Positions 1-9,964 of a stretch of DNA of 64,000 nucleotides are shown piece by piece. The stretch lies in contig JAJTER010000024.1 of NCBI GenBank assembly GCA_021299835.1, forward strand, positions 1 to 64,000, in the 5' to 3' direction. Under the pieces are notes generated by a model. It did no database searches and was not told the DNA's origin. It was given only the letters and a program-made list of their open reading frames with translations. The DNA is from Saprospiraceae bacterium. GTDB taxonomy: Bacteria > Bacteroidota > Bacteroidia > Chitinophagales > Saprospiraceae. Made by a program: the position numbers and the translations under genes. Numbering within the stretch: position 1 is the first letter of the stretch; every line of letters begins with the position of its first letter.

Positions 1-1259
1 ACACCTTCATCCATCAACTGATCCAATCCTTTTGCTAATTGTTTGGTTTTCAATGGATCTACATTATTTACGTATCTGAACATTTCAGGAGAGAACCTGG
101 GAATTCCTTTAAAATGCAGCACTTCTCCTTCTGTTAAGGTATCACCTATTTTAAAATTTCCAGAATCGTAGAGTCCAATTACATCGCCGGGAAAAGCCTC
201 TTCCACTATGGTCTTTTTAGCTGCCATAAAAGACGTTGGATTAGAAAATTTCAGTTTTCTATTTTGTCTTACATGCAAATAATTAGTATTTCGGTGAAAA
301 ACGCCTGAACAAATTCTAAGAAAAGCAATTCTATCGCGATGATTTGGATCCATATTCGCGTGTATTTTAAATACAAATCCAGAAAAGCCCGCTTCATTTG
401 GTTCAATAATTCTTTCTTCTGCTTGTCTTGGCAGCGGTTGGGGAGCGATCTGAACAAAACAATCCAACAATTCTCTTACACCAAAATTATTAATAGCGCT
501 ACCAAAAAATACCGGAGAAATCATCCCCAGAAGATAATCTTCCCTTTCGAATTCGGGATAGACTTCAGCAATTAATTTCACCTCCTCCTTCAGTGTTTTA
601 GCATCTTGACTACCCACAATTTTCTCCAGGAGGGGATCATTCACGGAGGCAATTTCAATGGTATCCTCCTCATCTTGCTTACCGTGAGGTTTAAATAACT
701 TTAGATTTTTCTCAAAAATACTAAAAACGCCTTTAAAATGCTGCCCCATACCGATGGGCCAGCTCAGGGGAGTAACTTGAATATCAAGTTTACTCTCTAT
801 TTCATCCAGAAGATCAAACGCGTCTTTCCCTTCCCTATCTAATTTATTTACAAAAACTATGATAGGCGTATTTCTCATACGGCAAACCTTCACTAATTTT
901 TCAGTTTGACTTTCAACGCCTTTTGCTGCATCGATAACTACAATAACACTATCTACGGCAGTGAGGGTTCTATAGGTATCTTCGGCAAAATCCTCATGAC
1001 CGGGAGTATCTAAAATATTTACTTTAAGATCTTTATAATCAAAAGCCATGACCGAGGTGGCCACAGAAATACCCCTTTGTTTTTCAATTTCCATGAAATC
1101 AGAAGTGGCTGATTTTTTTATTTTATTAGACTTAACGGCGCCGGCTACTTGAATTGCGCCTCCGAAAAGGAGCAGCTTTTCAGTAAGGGTCGTTTTTCCC
1201 GCATCGGGGTGACTAACAATCCCAAAGGTTTTCCGCTTATTAATCTCCAGTTCGTTCAT
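1..1259 (-). CDS. prfC: Peptide chain release factor 3, C-terminus cut by window edge
   Basis: Own translation from ATG at 1259: [43 protein letters not shown]...[23 protein letters not shown]...[25 protein letters not shown]1 and DTPGHEDF motifs of RF3. Not in ORF track because it runs off the window. Confidence 0.95.
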   Translation of the reverse strand, partial: MNELEINKRKTFGIVSHPDAGKTTLTEKLLLFGGAIQVAGAVKSNKIKKSATSDFMEIEKQRGISVATSVMAFDYKDLKVNILDTPGHEDFAEDTYRTLTAVDSVIVVIDAAKGVESQTEKLVKVCRMRNTPIIVFVNKLDREGKDAFDLLDEIESKLDIQVTPLSWPIGMGQHFKGVFSIFEKNLKLFKPHGKQDEEDTIEIASVNDPLLEKIVGSQDAKTLKEEVKLIAEVYPEFEREDYLLGMISPVFFGSAINNFGVRELLDCFVQIAPQPLPRQAEERIIEPNEAGFSGFVFKIHANMDPNHRDRIAFLRICSGVFHRNTNYLHVRQNRKLKFSNPTSFMAAKKTIVEEAFPGDVIGLYDSGNFKIGDTLTEGEVLHFKGIPRFSPEMFRYVNNVDPLKTKQLAKGLDQLMDEG

Positions 1260-1373
1260 GAAAATAAATTTTCTTAAGTAAAATTGACTGCGAAATTAAA
1301 GATTTAAATTATCCTTTTAGTAAAAATTTTAGTCGTATTTTGCAGTTTTAAATTCTTTAAATCCTAAAATAAA

Positions 1374-2045
1374 ATGCAGGTAAACATACATAATGGATTA
1401 TACCTAAGGGATCCGAAAGAAACCACTTTAGGTCAAAGTATATTGAAACATTCCATTATTCTTATTGACGAACTAGGTTTTGAACATTTTACGTTTAAAA
1501 AATTAGCCGCTAAAATAAATTCAACCGAAGCATCTATTTATAGATATTTTGAAAACAAACATCTGCTCCTGGTTTATTTATCTAATTGGTATTGGGAGTA
1601 TATGTATGTTAACATTCAAAATAAATTAGAAAATATTAATACTCCAACCGAGAAACTAAAAATTGCAATAGCTGGCATTTTGGATAGTATGATAAAAAAC
1701 GATGAAATTACCTATATTGATGAAGATATTCTACATAGTATCATGGTAAGTCAAGCGGACAAGGTATATAGAATTAAGGAAGTTACCGAGGAAAATAAAA
1801 ATGGATTTTTTCTGGCTTACAAAAAAGTAGTCCGTTTTATTTCTGACATTATGCTTGAGGTTGATCCCGATTTCCCTTACGCCAGAATTTGTGCCAGTAC
1901 ATTGACAGAGATGCCAAATCAACAACTATATTATGCAAAGAACCTACCTTCATTAACAAGCCTTGCTGATCAAAAAGATAACCAGGCAGAACTACAGAAG
2001 ATCATGGAAAACTTGGCATTTGCATGGATAAAAGCCTACAAATAA
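1374..2045 (+). CDS. TetR/AcrR family transcriptional regulator
   Basis: N-terminal HTH: ILKHSIILIDELGFEHFTFKKLAAKINSTEASIYRYFENKHLLLVYLSNWYW. Confidence 0.85.
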   Translation: MQVNIHNGLYLRDPKETTLGQSILKHSIILIDELGFEHFTFKKLAAKINSTEASIYRYFENKHLLLVYLSNWYWEYMYVNIQNKLENINTPTEKLKIAIAGILDSMIKNDEITYIDEDILHSIMVSQADKVYRIKEVTEENKNGFFLAYKKVVRFISDIMLEVDPDFPYARICASTLTEMPNQQLYYAKNLPSLTSLADQKDNQAELQKIMENLAFAWIKAYK

Positions 2046-2051
2046 ATTAAT

Positions 2052-2630
2052 CTAAGGTTTAACAGGCATTACCCCTGCTGCTTCTCCTACGCAACGGATG
2101 ATTTGCTGAAACTTTTTTTGCTGTTCCGAAAACAAGGAAACAGTTCTTTTTATGCCACTTTTATATTGTAACCTGATTTTCTCTGTTTTGAAATGAGCCA
2201 AAGCGTAGTACAAATCGATGGGGAGGACACAAACCGCCTCATACCTTCTCATATTTGTTTTTTTATCCAGCGTTCCCCTATCCTCAACTGTATTTAACTT
2301 AACAATACTCCCATTTTCCAATAAAAGCATTACATTTTCTCCTGCTTCGAGCACCTGATATTCCCATTCCATTAATGCCAAAGTAAGAAAAAACGACTCT
2401 ATTGAATCATTTTCGGCATAAGTAACTAATAATTTAGCTTCTTCCACCATTTTATTTCCCTCTTCCACTTCAAAATTAGAAGTGACCAACCCGCCAATAT
2501 TTAAAGGTTTATCGTAAACTACCCTTGTGCTATCAAATGCATCGGTTTCTATTTTAACCGACGTACATTGTCCGGACAATTTAAAACAAGGCAATAAAAA
2601 CATCGTAAAAATTAAAAATCTATTCAGCAC
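2052..2630 (-). CDS. Hypothetical secreted protein
   Basis: Signal peptide MLNRFLIFTMFLLPCFKLSGQ; no recognised domain. Confidence 0.6.
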   Translation of the reverse strand: MLNRFLIFTMFLLPCFKLSGQCTSVKIETDAFDSTRVVYDKPLNIGGLVTSNFEVEEGNKMVEEAKLLVTYAENDSIESFFLTLALMEWEYQVLEAGENVMLLLENGSIVKLNTVEDRGTLDKKTNMRRYEAVCVLPIDLYYALAHFKTEKIRLQYKSGIKRTVSLFSEQQKKFQQIIRCVGEAAGVMPVKP

Positions 2631-2662
2631 CTTATTGAGAATTTTTGCAAATATACAACGTC

Positions 2663-5600
2663 TTATTTAATTACCGTTACGTTTCCACGTTTTGCAAAAT
2701 TTCCACCGTCCAGGCAACGAACGGTAAGATAATAGCCAAAAACATCGGGGCCCAGATCTTTCCCCTTGTATGTGCCATCCCAACCTTCTAACTGATTATT
2801 AGTGGTAAACAGCTCCTGTCCATATCTATTATATACCACAAACCGAAGGGAGGTTATCCAACGTCCTCTTACGAGCAATTCATCGTTATTACCGTCATTA
2901 TTTGGTGTGAATGCATTGGGAACAAAAATATTTGGCTCCTCACATTGAACATCATCGACGTTAATTCTTATGGTTCCTGTAACAGAGCACCCCTGTTTAC
3001 TGGCAATTACCTTGTAAATAGTTGTATCGTTAGGCATGGCAATAACTACACTATCTGTTAAGCTATTCAAAGTATTAAATGGAGACCATATATACTGACA
3101 ACCTTCACATCCACTGACCTTTATGATAGCCTTATCTCCCTTGTTTTTTATTAATGTTTCAACATCTGCTGTAAGTTTTACTGCAGGATTAATCAGGGTT
3201 AATTTTGTTCTTAGCGTAGATTCACACCCATACTTATTCATTAGCAAAACAGATACGGTGGTATCTTTTGTGATCTTAGCCAAAGCAATGGGACCTTCTA
3301 AAGGGTCAGATTTAATTACCCCATTTGGCGCCCATAAATAATTTAAAAACTGAGAAGTATCCCTATCTGTCACTTGAATTTTTATAGTATCTGAGGGTAA
3401 GCAAACAGAATAATTATCTGGCATAGAAGCTGCTACAGGAAATACAAATAATTTTATAGTATCCAGATACACACATTTATCTATATTTTCTCCTCTAACG
3501 TACAACGTATTTAAACCCCGTTCAAGGGTATAGTTTATTTTATCTCCTGTTGATAAAATGGTATTAAAAGTTGGTGATTTCGACCAGGTAGGTTGCACCG
3601 AAATATTAGTATTTACTTTAATTTCAATACTTCCCAAAGTACATAAAGTACTATCTTTGCCCGTTGAAAAAGTTACGGGAATACCATTATTAGAAAGAGA
3701 AATCTGCGTATTGAGTTCTTTTCTACATCCATATTGATTAAGGAGGGAAACGCTCACTCTACCCGAGTCTCGCATTAAAAATTTACCTTCAGCGCTATTG
3801 AGCGGATTTAAAAACAAACCTCCTTTAGGAAACCAGTTATAACTTAGAATTTGCAGGGAATCGAGGTTCTTCACATTAACTATGACTGTATCAGGTTGTT
3901 TACAAAGAACGAGAGAAGACGGCATGGTCGCCATAATAGAAGCTAACCTGATTTGAATAGAATCTGTCAAAACACAACCTATCGTATCCGTTGCTTTTAT
4001 AAAAAATGAATTTAATCCTTGATTTAAAACAGTAGAAACTAATTTTCCTGTTCCAATGATTGTTTTAAAATTTGCTTCCTTTGACCAACTGTAGAAAATA
4101 CCATTTGTTAAACCATTGACCGACAAAGTATACTTATCTATATCACAAAGCGTCGTATCATTTCCCAGGCTAATCTGGTTAATTATCCCTTTTTTTACAG
4201 AGACTTCCTTAACTATTTTACAATTATTGAATGGATTGGTTACTGTTACTTTATAATTTCTGCTTACGGAAGATGAAAATATTGGATTTCCAATAGAGTT
4301 ACTGTTTAAACCGAAACCTGGAGACCACAGATATGTAAATGAAGGATTAAATCCTGGATTTAAAACGATAGGAGCCTGGGTACAAGCAGTAATTAAGGTG
4401 TCTAAAGCAGGATCGAAAGTCTGCGCATTTAGATTAAAATCCCTATTGATGGAACACCCCACTGTATTGGTAATTTTTAGTTGTAGGTTCGATGATTTGT
4501 CGGTCAAAATAACTATGGCTGGAGAGCCTTGCCCTTCTTTTATAACATTTACCGGCGTCCAGAGATATCTATTTTCATAAAGATAAGAAAGGGTTTTTAT
4601 TTCTAATTTAAACTCATTATTCGCACATATTTTAATAGAATCAGGAGGAAAAGGAGCTAATAAACTAATTTTTCCAGGTATCAATTTTACTGAATCAATC
4701 TTTTCACAGCCCAAAACATTTAACATCTTAACGTAAGCAAAATGCGCGGTTGAAGGATACAAAAAGGTTGGAGAAACTGTGGTATCATTTAAAATTCCCT
4801 TCTCACTGGAAGTCCATTTTAAACGCAAAATATCTTGACCGTTTGAAGAGAATGGAGTTATTTTTTTAGCTAACGAATCACAAAAAACCAAAGAATCAAG
4901 ATAATTAAGGTTAAATGGGATATGTTTTAAAGTATCAAGAGATAGCATCAAGGTATCTTTACAACCCAAATTGTTTATGCCGACTAATTTGGATGGTCTG
5001 GTTGCTGACCAGGAGAAAGAAATGGGGGTACCAGAAGCAATGACCTTATTCTCATTATTCAGCCATAAAATTTCATTTACGGGCAGAGTTGAATTTACCT
5101 TTAGAACCAAAGAATCGAAGCATTGATCGACATCATTTATAGATAAATTAAAATCACTACCTGAAGATGGACTGGTTGTAAACACCCTGGTCAAGCTATC
5201 GACACAATTAGAGGCGGACATCTTTAGAGAAATACTTCCTGTGGACCCCAGTGGAATATCAAAAACGGGAGATTTCAGCGTGCTGGTCAGTAAGCTATTT
5301 CCAAAGGATACTGTCCATAAATACTGTGGGGTAGTTACATCATTAGTAACAGAAAGATTACTTAAAGAAAAGCGAGAAAAATTTTCACAAAGAAAATCCA
5401 GTTTATTGACAGAAAAATCAACCTCAGTACCAATCACCTGAAAACGACGAGTCTTAATACTTTCACAAAACTGACCTTTATCTGTAATTAAGGTAAGAAC
5501 ATAAAAACCAATTTCGTTAAACTTCAATTTTATGGCTAAATCCCTGCTAATCAGTTCTCTATCTTCCCCTTCCCCTAAATACCACTCAAAAGTGCTAGCT

Positions 5601-6601
5601 TCAGGATTTTCCTGAAAAACGGTAACTTCCGAATTTCTACAAATTTTGTCGGGCACACTAAAGGCTGCATTGGAACCAGTACAATTCACGACATTATACT
5701 GAAAATCTCTTCTTGTTTCTGAAAGTAACGCTTTGGTTACTTTGTCATATTCTTCGATACAAACCCCAACGACAAACTGACCCAATGTTTGAGGTATTCC
5801 TGACATAATTCCTGTTTTTGAGTCAATAACAAGAGGGAAATTTCCGCCCAACATATTTGCCAAACTGTAGGTAGGATTAACCCAAACTACCGTGTCATAA
5901 GGAGGACCATCAGGTGGAACAGGCTTTGGAATAGCAAAAGTAGCCCCTTGAAAAGGGGTGCAAAATTTGTAAACTAAGGAATCGAAATTTTCATCCGTAG
6001 CTTTTGAATTCACCAGTAAGGGTCTGTTATTACATACATAAACAGGTGGCCATGAATTGATAACTGGACTGGAATTACAGTCTATCATGGCTGCTTCTGT
6101 CAGCAAAATATCAAAAGTTGCACCTGTCTCCAGCGGATTTATGATATTGACAATGGTTTGATTTCTGCAACAACGCTGATAAACAAATCGGTATCCGCCT
6201 AACCTTGGCAAAAGATTTATGGTATCCTTATAGGTTGTTGTATGAACGCAAACTGGTGTGGAAATGGTGAGACAAGGATCGGAACCTTCACTAAGCGTAT
6301 CATTACCAATAGGACTTAAGGTAAAGGTAGAGATCAGAATTCCCTCTCTGTTATAAACACCGATGGTAGCTGGATCATCAAAATAAGCACCTTCAGCAGC
6401 ATTGAAACAATCCCTGAAAACGCGTAAGGTAATCTCGAAATTATTATTTCCAAGACACCTGTAACCTATTTCACCTCCAACAATATGGGTAGCAAATAGA
6501 GTTTTTGAGAAAATAAAAAAGGAAAAACACAAAATAATAAGACGATAGATTGACTTATCATTTGTATAAGAGTAAAACCAACTTTTGTTTATGCTCCCCA
6601 T
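2663..6601 (-). CDS. Giant Ig/PKD-like adhesin with gliding-motility-associated (T9SS type B) C-terminal domain
   Basis: 1312 aa; C-terminus NIFVPNAFTPNNDGNNDELLVRGRWITSLRFVVYNRYGQELFTT...GWDGTYKGKDLGPDVFGYYLTVRCLDG...KRGNVTVIK. Confidence 0.9.
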   Translation of the reverse strand: MGSINKSWFYSYTNDKSIYRLIILCFSFFIFSKTLFATHIVGGEIGYRCLGNNNFEITLRVFRDCFNAAEGAYFDDPATIGVYNREGILISTFTLSPIGNDTLSEGSDPCLTISTPVCVHTTTYKDTINLLPRLGGYRFVYQRCCRNQTIVNIINPLETGATFDILLTEAAMIDCNSSPVINSWPPVYVCNNRPLLVNSKATDENFDSLVYKFCTPFQGATFAIPKPVPPDGPPYDTVVWVNPTYSLANMLGGNFPLVIDSKTGIMSGIPQTLGQFVVGVCIEEYDKVTKALLSETRRDFQYNVVNCTGSNAAFSVPDKICRNSEVTVFQENPEASTFEWYLGEGEDRELISRDLAIKLKFNEIGFYVLTLITDKGQFCESIKTRRFQVIGTEVDFSVNKLDFLCENFSRFSLSNLSVTNDVTTPQYLWTVSFGNSLLTSTLKSPVFDIPLGSTGSISLKMSASNCVDSLTRVFTTSPSSGSDFNLSINDVDQCFDSLVLKVNSTLPVNEILWLNNENKVIASGTPISFSWSATRPSKLVGINNLGCKDTLMLSLDTLKHIPFNLNYLDSLVFCDSLAKKITPFSSNGQDILRLKWTSSEKGILNDTTVSPTFLYPSTAHFAYVKMLNVLGCEKIDSVKLIPGKISLLAPFPPDSIKICANNEFKLEIKTLSYLYENRYLWTPVNVIKEGQGSPAIVILTDKSSNLQLKITNTVGCSINRDFNLNAQTFDPALDTLITACTQAPIVLNPGFNPSFTYLWSPGFGLNSNSIGNPIFSSSVSRNYKVTVTNPFNNCKIVKEVSVKKGIINQISLGNDTTLCDIDKYTLSVNGLTNGIFYSWSKEANFKTIIGTGKLVSTVLNQGLNSFFIKATDTIGCVLTDSIQIRLASIMATMPSSLVLCKQPDTVIVNVKNLDSLQILSYNWFPKGGLFLNPLNSAEGKFLMRDSGRVSVSLLNQYGCRKELNTQISLSNNGIPVTFSTGKDSTLCTLGSIEIKVNTNISVQPTWSKSPTFNTILSTGDKINYTLERGLNTLYVRGENIDKCVYLDTIKLFVFPVAASMPDNYSVCLPSDTIKIQVTDRDTSQFLNYLWAPNGVIKSDPLEGPIALAKITKDTTVSVLLMNKYGCESTLRTKLTLINPAVKLTADVETLIKNKGDKAIIKVSGCEGCQYIWSPFNTLNSLTDSVVIAMPNDTTIYKVIASKQGCSVTGTIRINVDDVQCEEPNIFVPNAFTPNNDGNNDELLVRGRWITSLRFVVYNRYGQELFTTNNQLEGWDGTYKGKDLGPDVFGYYLTVRCLDGGNFAKRGNVTVIK

Positions 6602-6726
6602 GTTGTAGTTTTCCTTTACCCGATTAAGATCTAAAAGACCTTAATAACTTATCATCAAAATAATAACAAATATACGAATTTTATCTAATATAAAAAACGA
6701 TGAAAATGTAATGTGTCCGAAAAATG

Positions 6727-6754
6727 AAAAATGGCAACCGAAGTTGCCATTTTC
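6727..6754. terminator. Intrinsic terminator hairpin between the two adhesin genes
   Basis: aaaatggcaac-cga-agttgccatttt inverted repeat. Confidence 0.65.
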
Positions 6755-6785
6755 CATTGATTATCAATAAATGAAATAAAAAAAA

Positions 6786-9700
6786 TCATTTAATCAAACT
6801 TGTATTTCCTCTTTTAGTAAAAATTTTATTGTCCAGACAAGTTACCTGAAGGAAGTAGTTATAAACATCGGGTGCCACCTCATTTCCTTTGAAAACGCCG
6901 TTCCATCCATTATTTAAATCTGTGGTTGTAAACATCTCTTGTCCCCATCTATTATAGACAACAAATTGAAGTTTTGAAATCCATCTGCCCCTTACTTTTA
7001 GGACATCATTATTGCCATCATTATTGGGAGTAAAAGCATTGGGGACAAAAATATTTGGTTCGCCGCAATTCACATTATCTACGTTGATACGAATTGTTTT
7101 CTCCTCTTTACAACCCTTTTTTGAAACGACCACCTTATAAATTGTGGTATCCTGTGGTGTAGCTCTTACAGAGGCGGAATTTGTTGCATTTAAACCAGTA
7201 CCAGGGGTCCAGGCATAAGCACAATCAGTACAACCAGTCACCGAAATATTAGCTATCTCATTATTTCCTTTGATCAAAGTTTCCTTATCTGTAGCGATAT
7301 TCACTTTCAAATCTATCAATTCCAACTGGGTTTCCAGGGTTTTCTTACAACCATATTTATTTTCAAAATTGACATTCACCAGGGTGGTTGCATTTATTTT
7401 GTAAATGGCATTAGGCCCCTCATTTGGTTTGGTGGTCAGTGAATTTACAGGAAACCAGCTATAATTTTTCAAGCCCTGATTTGGATCATTATCTTTAATG
7501 GTCACCGTAGTCAAATCGACTGGTTTACAAACCACATAATTATCTGGCAAAGTAGCCTCTACTGGAAACGCGCTAATTACCACGGTATCTCTCCAGAAGC
7601 AGCCTTTAGCGTCCGACGCTTTAAGATAAAAAGTATTTTCAGCTCTACTCAAAGTATCTCTTTTTAAGGAAGCCTGATTACCCAGATTATTGGAGAAATC
7701 TGGTGACCTTGACCATTGGAAAGAAAGGGGAATGGAAGAAGTTGCCGTCAAAGTATAAGGTCCATAATTACACAGCGATGTATCTCTCCCTGCAGAAATT
7801 GTTGCTTCAGGACTTACCTGTGCAGTAACTTTCCATACCAGATTACAATTGGTTTTGGGGTCTGTAATCTTTACCGTATATATTTGATTGGTATTCAAAG
7901 TAAAGATAGGATTAGCCACATTAACATTATCCAGACCCGTTGAAGGAGACCATAAATAGGTCACCAATGAACTTTCAGGAAGATTAACCCTTTTAGGAAT
8001 ACCCGGGCAAAAATCCAGTGTGGTATCCAATTCCACCACGGGAAGCATAGGACTCACCTCTACACGCACGGTTATTGTGGTATCACAACCAGAGGCAGGA
8101 TTCTGAATTTTAACCGTGTAAGACATTGATTCTTTCAACATTACCGTAGGATTACCTTTGGTAGTTTCACTCAGGCCTTTGGCTGGACTCCAGGAATAAA
8201 TCAATGTATTATTAAACTTTGGGTTAATTTGTTTTCCAACGTTATAGCAAACGGTTGACAGGCTGTCGATGCCGGGATCTGCACCAAAAGGTTTGACAAT
8301 GGCACTAAATGAGATAGTGGTATCACATTTAGTTTCTGGGTTAGTAATTTTGACGGAATAGATTTGGCTACTATTCAGCGTTATAACAGGATTACCAATA
8401 TTTGGATTACTTAATCCGTTTTTTGGCAACCAACTATAAGAAAGATCTTTATTAAAATTTTCATTGGTTACCGTTGCCACATCCCTACATAATTGAACAC
8501 CCGTATTTATATTTGATTGAATGGATGAATGAATATCTACCGGGAAAATCAAAGTAGATTTACAACCAAGGGCATTGGAGAGATTGAGGGTAATAAGGCT
8601 TGGCGAATCCATTTTAAAGGTAGCTAAAGAAGAACCTTGACCTGAAACCAGATTTCCATTGGTTTGCCAATCGTAGGTTAACGATCTGTTCACCTGTTTA
8701 TTTTGAATATTTACTTCAAAATTTGACCCTCTGCAAACCACGGATTTTTGACCTGCTAAAGGCGTAGAAATAACATCTATTGCAACAGCATCAATAACGG
8801 CAGAAAAAGTACTTTGGCAAGCCGTTCCTTTTTCGTAATATAAGGTAATTCTATTTTTACCCACTGAGGTGAAAGTCAAATTAACCGAATCACCCTTCGC
8901 TATTAGCTTTTCAGCACCAGGTTCTCCTATGTACCATTCTACGGATTTTGCCCCTTTAGTACCTTGTTTTAAGGTGAGATTTGAACTTACACACACCGCT
9001 TCCGGAGCTTCAAAAGTAGCTTGAGGAACCTCGCAATTCACCACATTATATTGAAAATCGCGACGAACAACAGACAATAAATTTTTAGTAGATCTGTCAT
9101 ATTCCTCAAAACAAACAGCCACTACAAATTGGCCTAATACGGGAGGTACACCCTTCATAATACCTGTGTTAACGTCAATGGTTAAGGGATTATTCCCACC
9201 AAGAACATTCGATAAAGAATAGGTTGGGCCTAACCAGATAATAGGTTGAAATGGCGGAGCAGTTGGAGGTATAGGTTGAGGTCTTTGAAGTGTTCCACCT
9301 ACTAACGGCGCACAAAGTTTATAAGCAATAGAATCGTTATTTACATCGGTAGCAGCGGAATTTACATTGAGTTCCTGATTGGCACAAACATAAACGGGAG
9401 GCCATGAATTAACTACAGGACTTGAATTACATTTTTGCATAGCTGCCTCGGTAAGCAAAATATCATAAGTTGCACCAGCCTCGGTAGGATTAACAATATT
9501 AGAAATGGTCGTATTACGACAGCAACGTTGATAAACAAAATGGTACCCCCCTACCCGTGGATTTAAAGTAATTACAGATCTGTAAACAGTGGTATGTACA
9601 CAAACACTATTTATAAAAGAGGTATAGCAAGAGTCCAGATCCTTTCTTAAAGTGTCATTACCAATAGGTCTAAGTGAAATGTTACTTAGCCTTAAACCAT

Positions 9701-9956
9701 TTGAAGCGTAAACCCCTATTATACCCGGATCATCAAAAAAAGCTGTTGGATCGGCATTAAAACAATCTCTAAATACCCTTAATGTTATTTCATACTGGTT
9801 ACCGCCTAAACATCTGTAGCCAATTTCACCTCCTACAATATGGGTGGCATTGGCAGTGTAAGGAAGCATAAAGAATATGGCAGGTATAAGAAACGTTAAT
9901 TTTAAACGCAAATTCGTTATAAAATCATGTTTTTTATTTATATTAAGTTGATTCAT
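6786..9956 (-). CDS. Giant Ig/PKD-like adhesin with gliding-motility-associated (T9SS type B) C-terminal domain, paralog of 2663..6601
   Basis: 1056 aa; same N-terminus (ATHIVGGEIGYRCLGGNQYEITLRVFRDCFNA) and same C-terminal T9SS type B domain. Confidence 0.9.
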   Translation of the reverse strand: MNQLNINKKHDFITNLRLKLTFLIPAIFFMLPYTANATHIVGGEIGYRCLGGNQYEITLRVFRDCFNADPTAFFDDPGIIGVYASNGLRLSNISLRPIGNDTLRKDLDSCYTSFINSVCVHTTVYRSVITLNPRVGGYHFVYQRCCRNTTISNIVNPTEAGATYDILLTEAAMQKCNSSPVVNSWPPVYVCANQELNVNSAATDVNNDSIAYKLCAPLVGGTLQRPQPIPPTAPPFQPIIWLGPTYSLSNVLGGNNPLTIDVNTGIMKGVPPVLGQFVVAVCFEEYDRSTKNLLSVVRRDFQYNVVNCEVPQATFEAPEAVCVSSNLTLKQGTKGAKSVEWYIGEPGAEKLIAKGDSVNLTFTSVGKNRITLYYEKGTACQSTFSAVIDAVAIDVISTPLAGQKSVVCRGSNFEVNIQNKQVNRSLTYDWQTNGNLVSGQGSSLATFKMDSPSLITLNLSNALGCKSTLIFPVDIHSSIQSNINTGVQLCRDVATVTNENFNKDLSYSWLPKNGLSNPNIGNPVITLNSSQIYSVKITNPETKCDTTISFSAIVKPFGADPGIDSLSTVCYNVGKQINPKFNNTLIYSWSPAKGLSETTKGNPTVMLKESMSYTVKIQNPASGCDTTITVRVEVSPMLPVVELDTTLDFCPGIPKRVNLPESSLVTYLWSPSTGLDNVNVANPIFTLNTNQIYTVKITDPKTNCNLVWKVTAQVSPEATISAGRDTSLCNYGPYTLTATSSIPLSFQWSRSPDFSNNLGNQASLKRDTLSRAENTFYLKASDAKGCFWRDTVVISAFPVEATLPDNYVVCKPVDLTTVTIKDNDPNQGLKNYSWFPVNSLTTKPNEGPNAIYKINATTLVNVNFENKYGCKKTLETQLELIDLKVNIATDKETLIKGNNEIANISVTGCTDCAYAWTPGTGLNATNSASVRATPQDTTIYKVVVSKKGCKEEKTIRINVDNVNCGEPNIFVPNAFTPNNDGNNDVLKVRGRWISKLQFVVYNRWGQEMFTTTDLNNGWNGVFKGNEVAPDVYNYFLQVTCLDNKIFTKRGNTSLIK

Positions 9957-9964
9957 AGCTCTAT

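Noticed and set aside
269-575. Short ORFs 269..457 (-) and 339..575 (+)
   Set aside because: Both lie inside the truncated prfC frame; composition is shadow-ORF like.
3123-5441. Plus-strand ORFs (3123..3341, 4398..4580, 5241..5441) under the first adhesin
   Set aside because: Antisense to a clear 1312-aa coding sequence with no recognisable domains.
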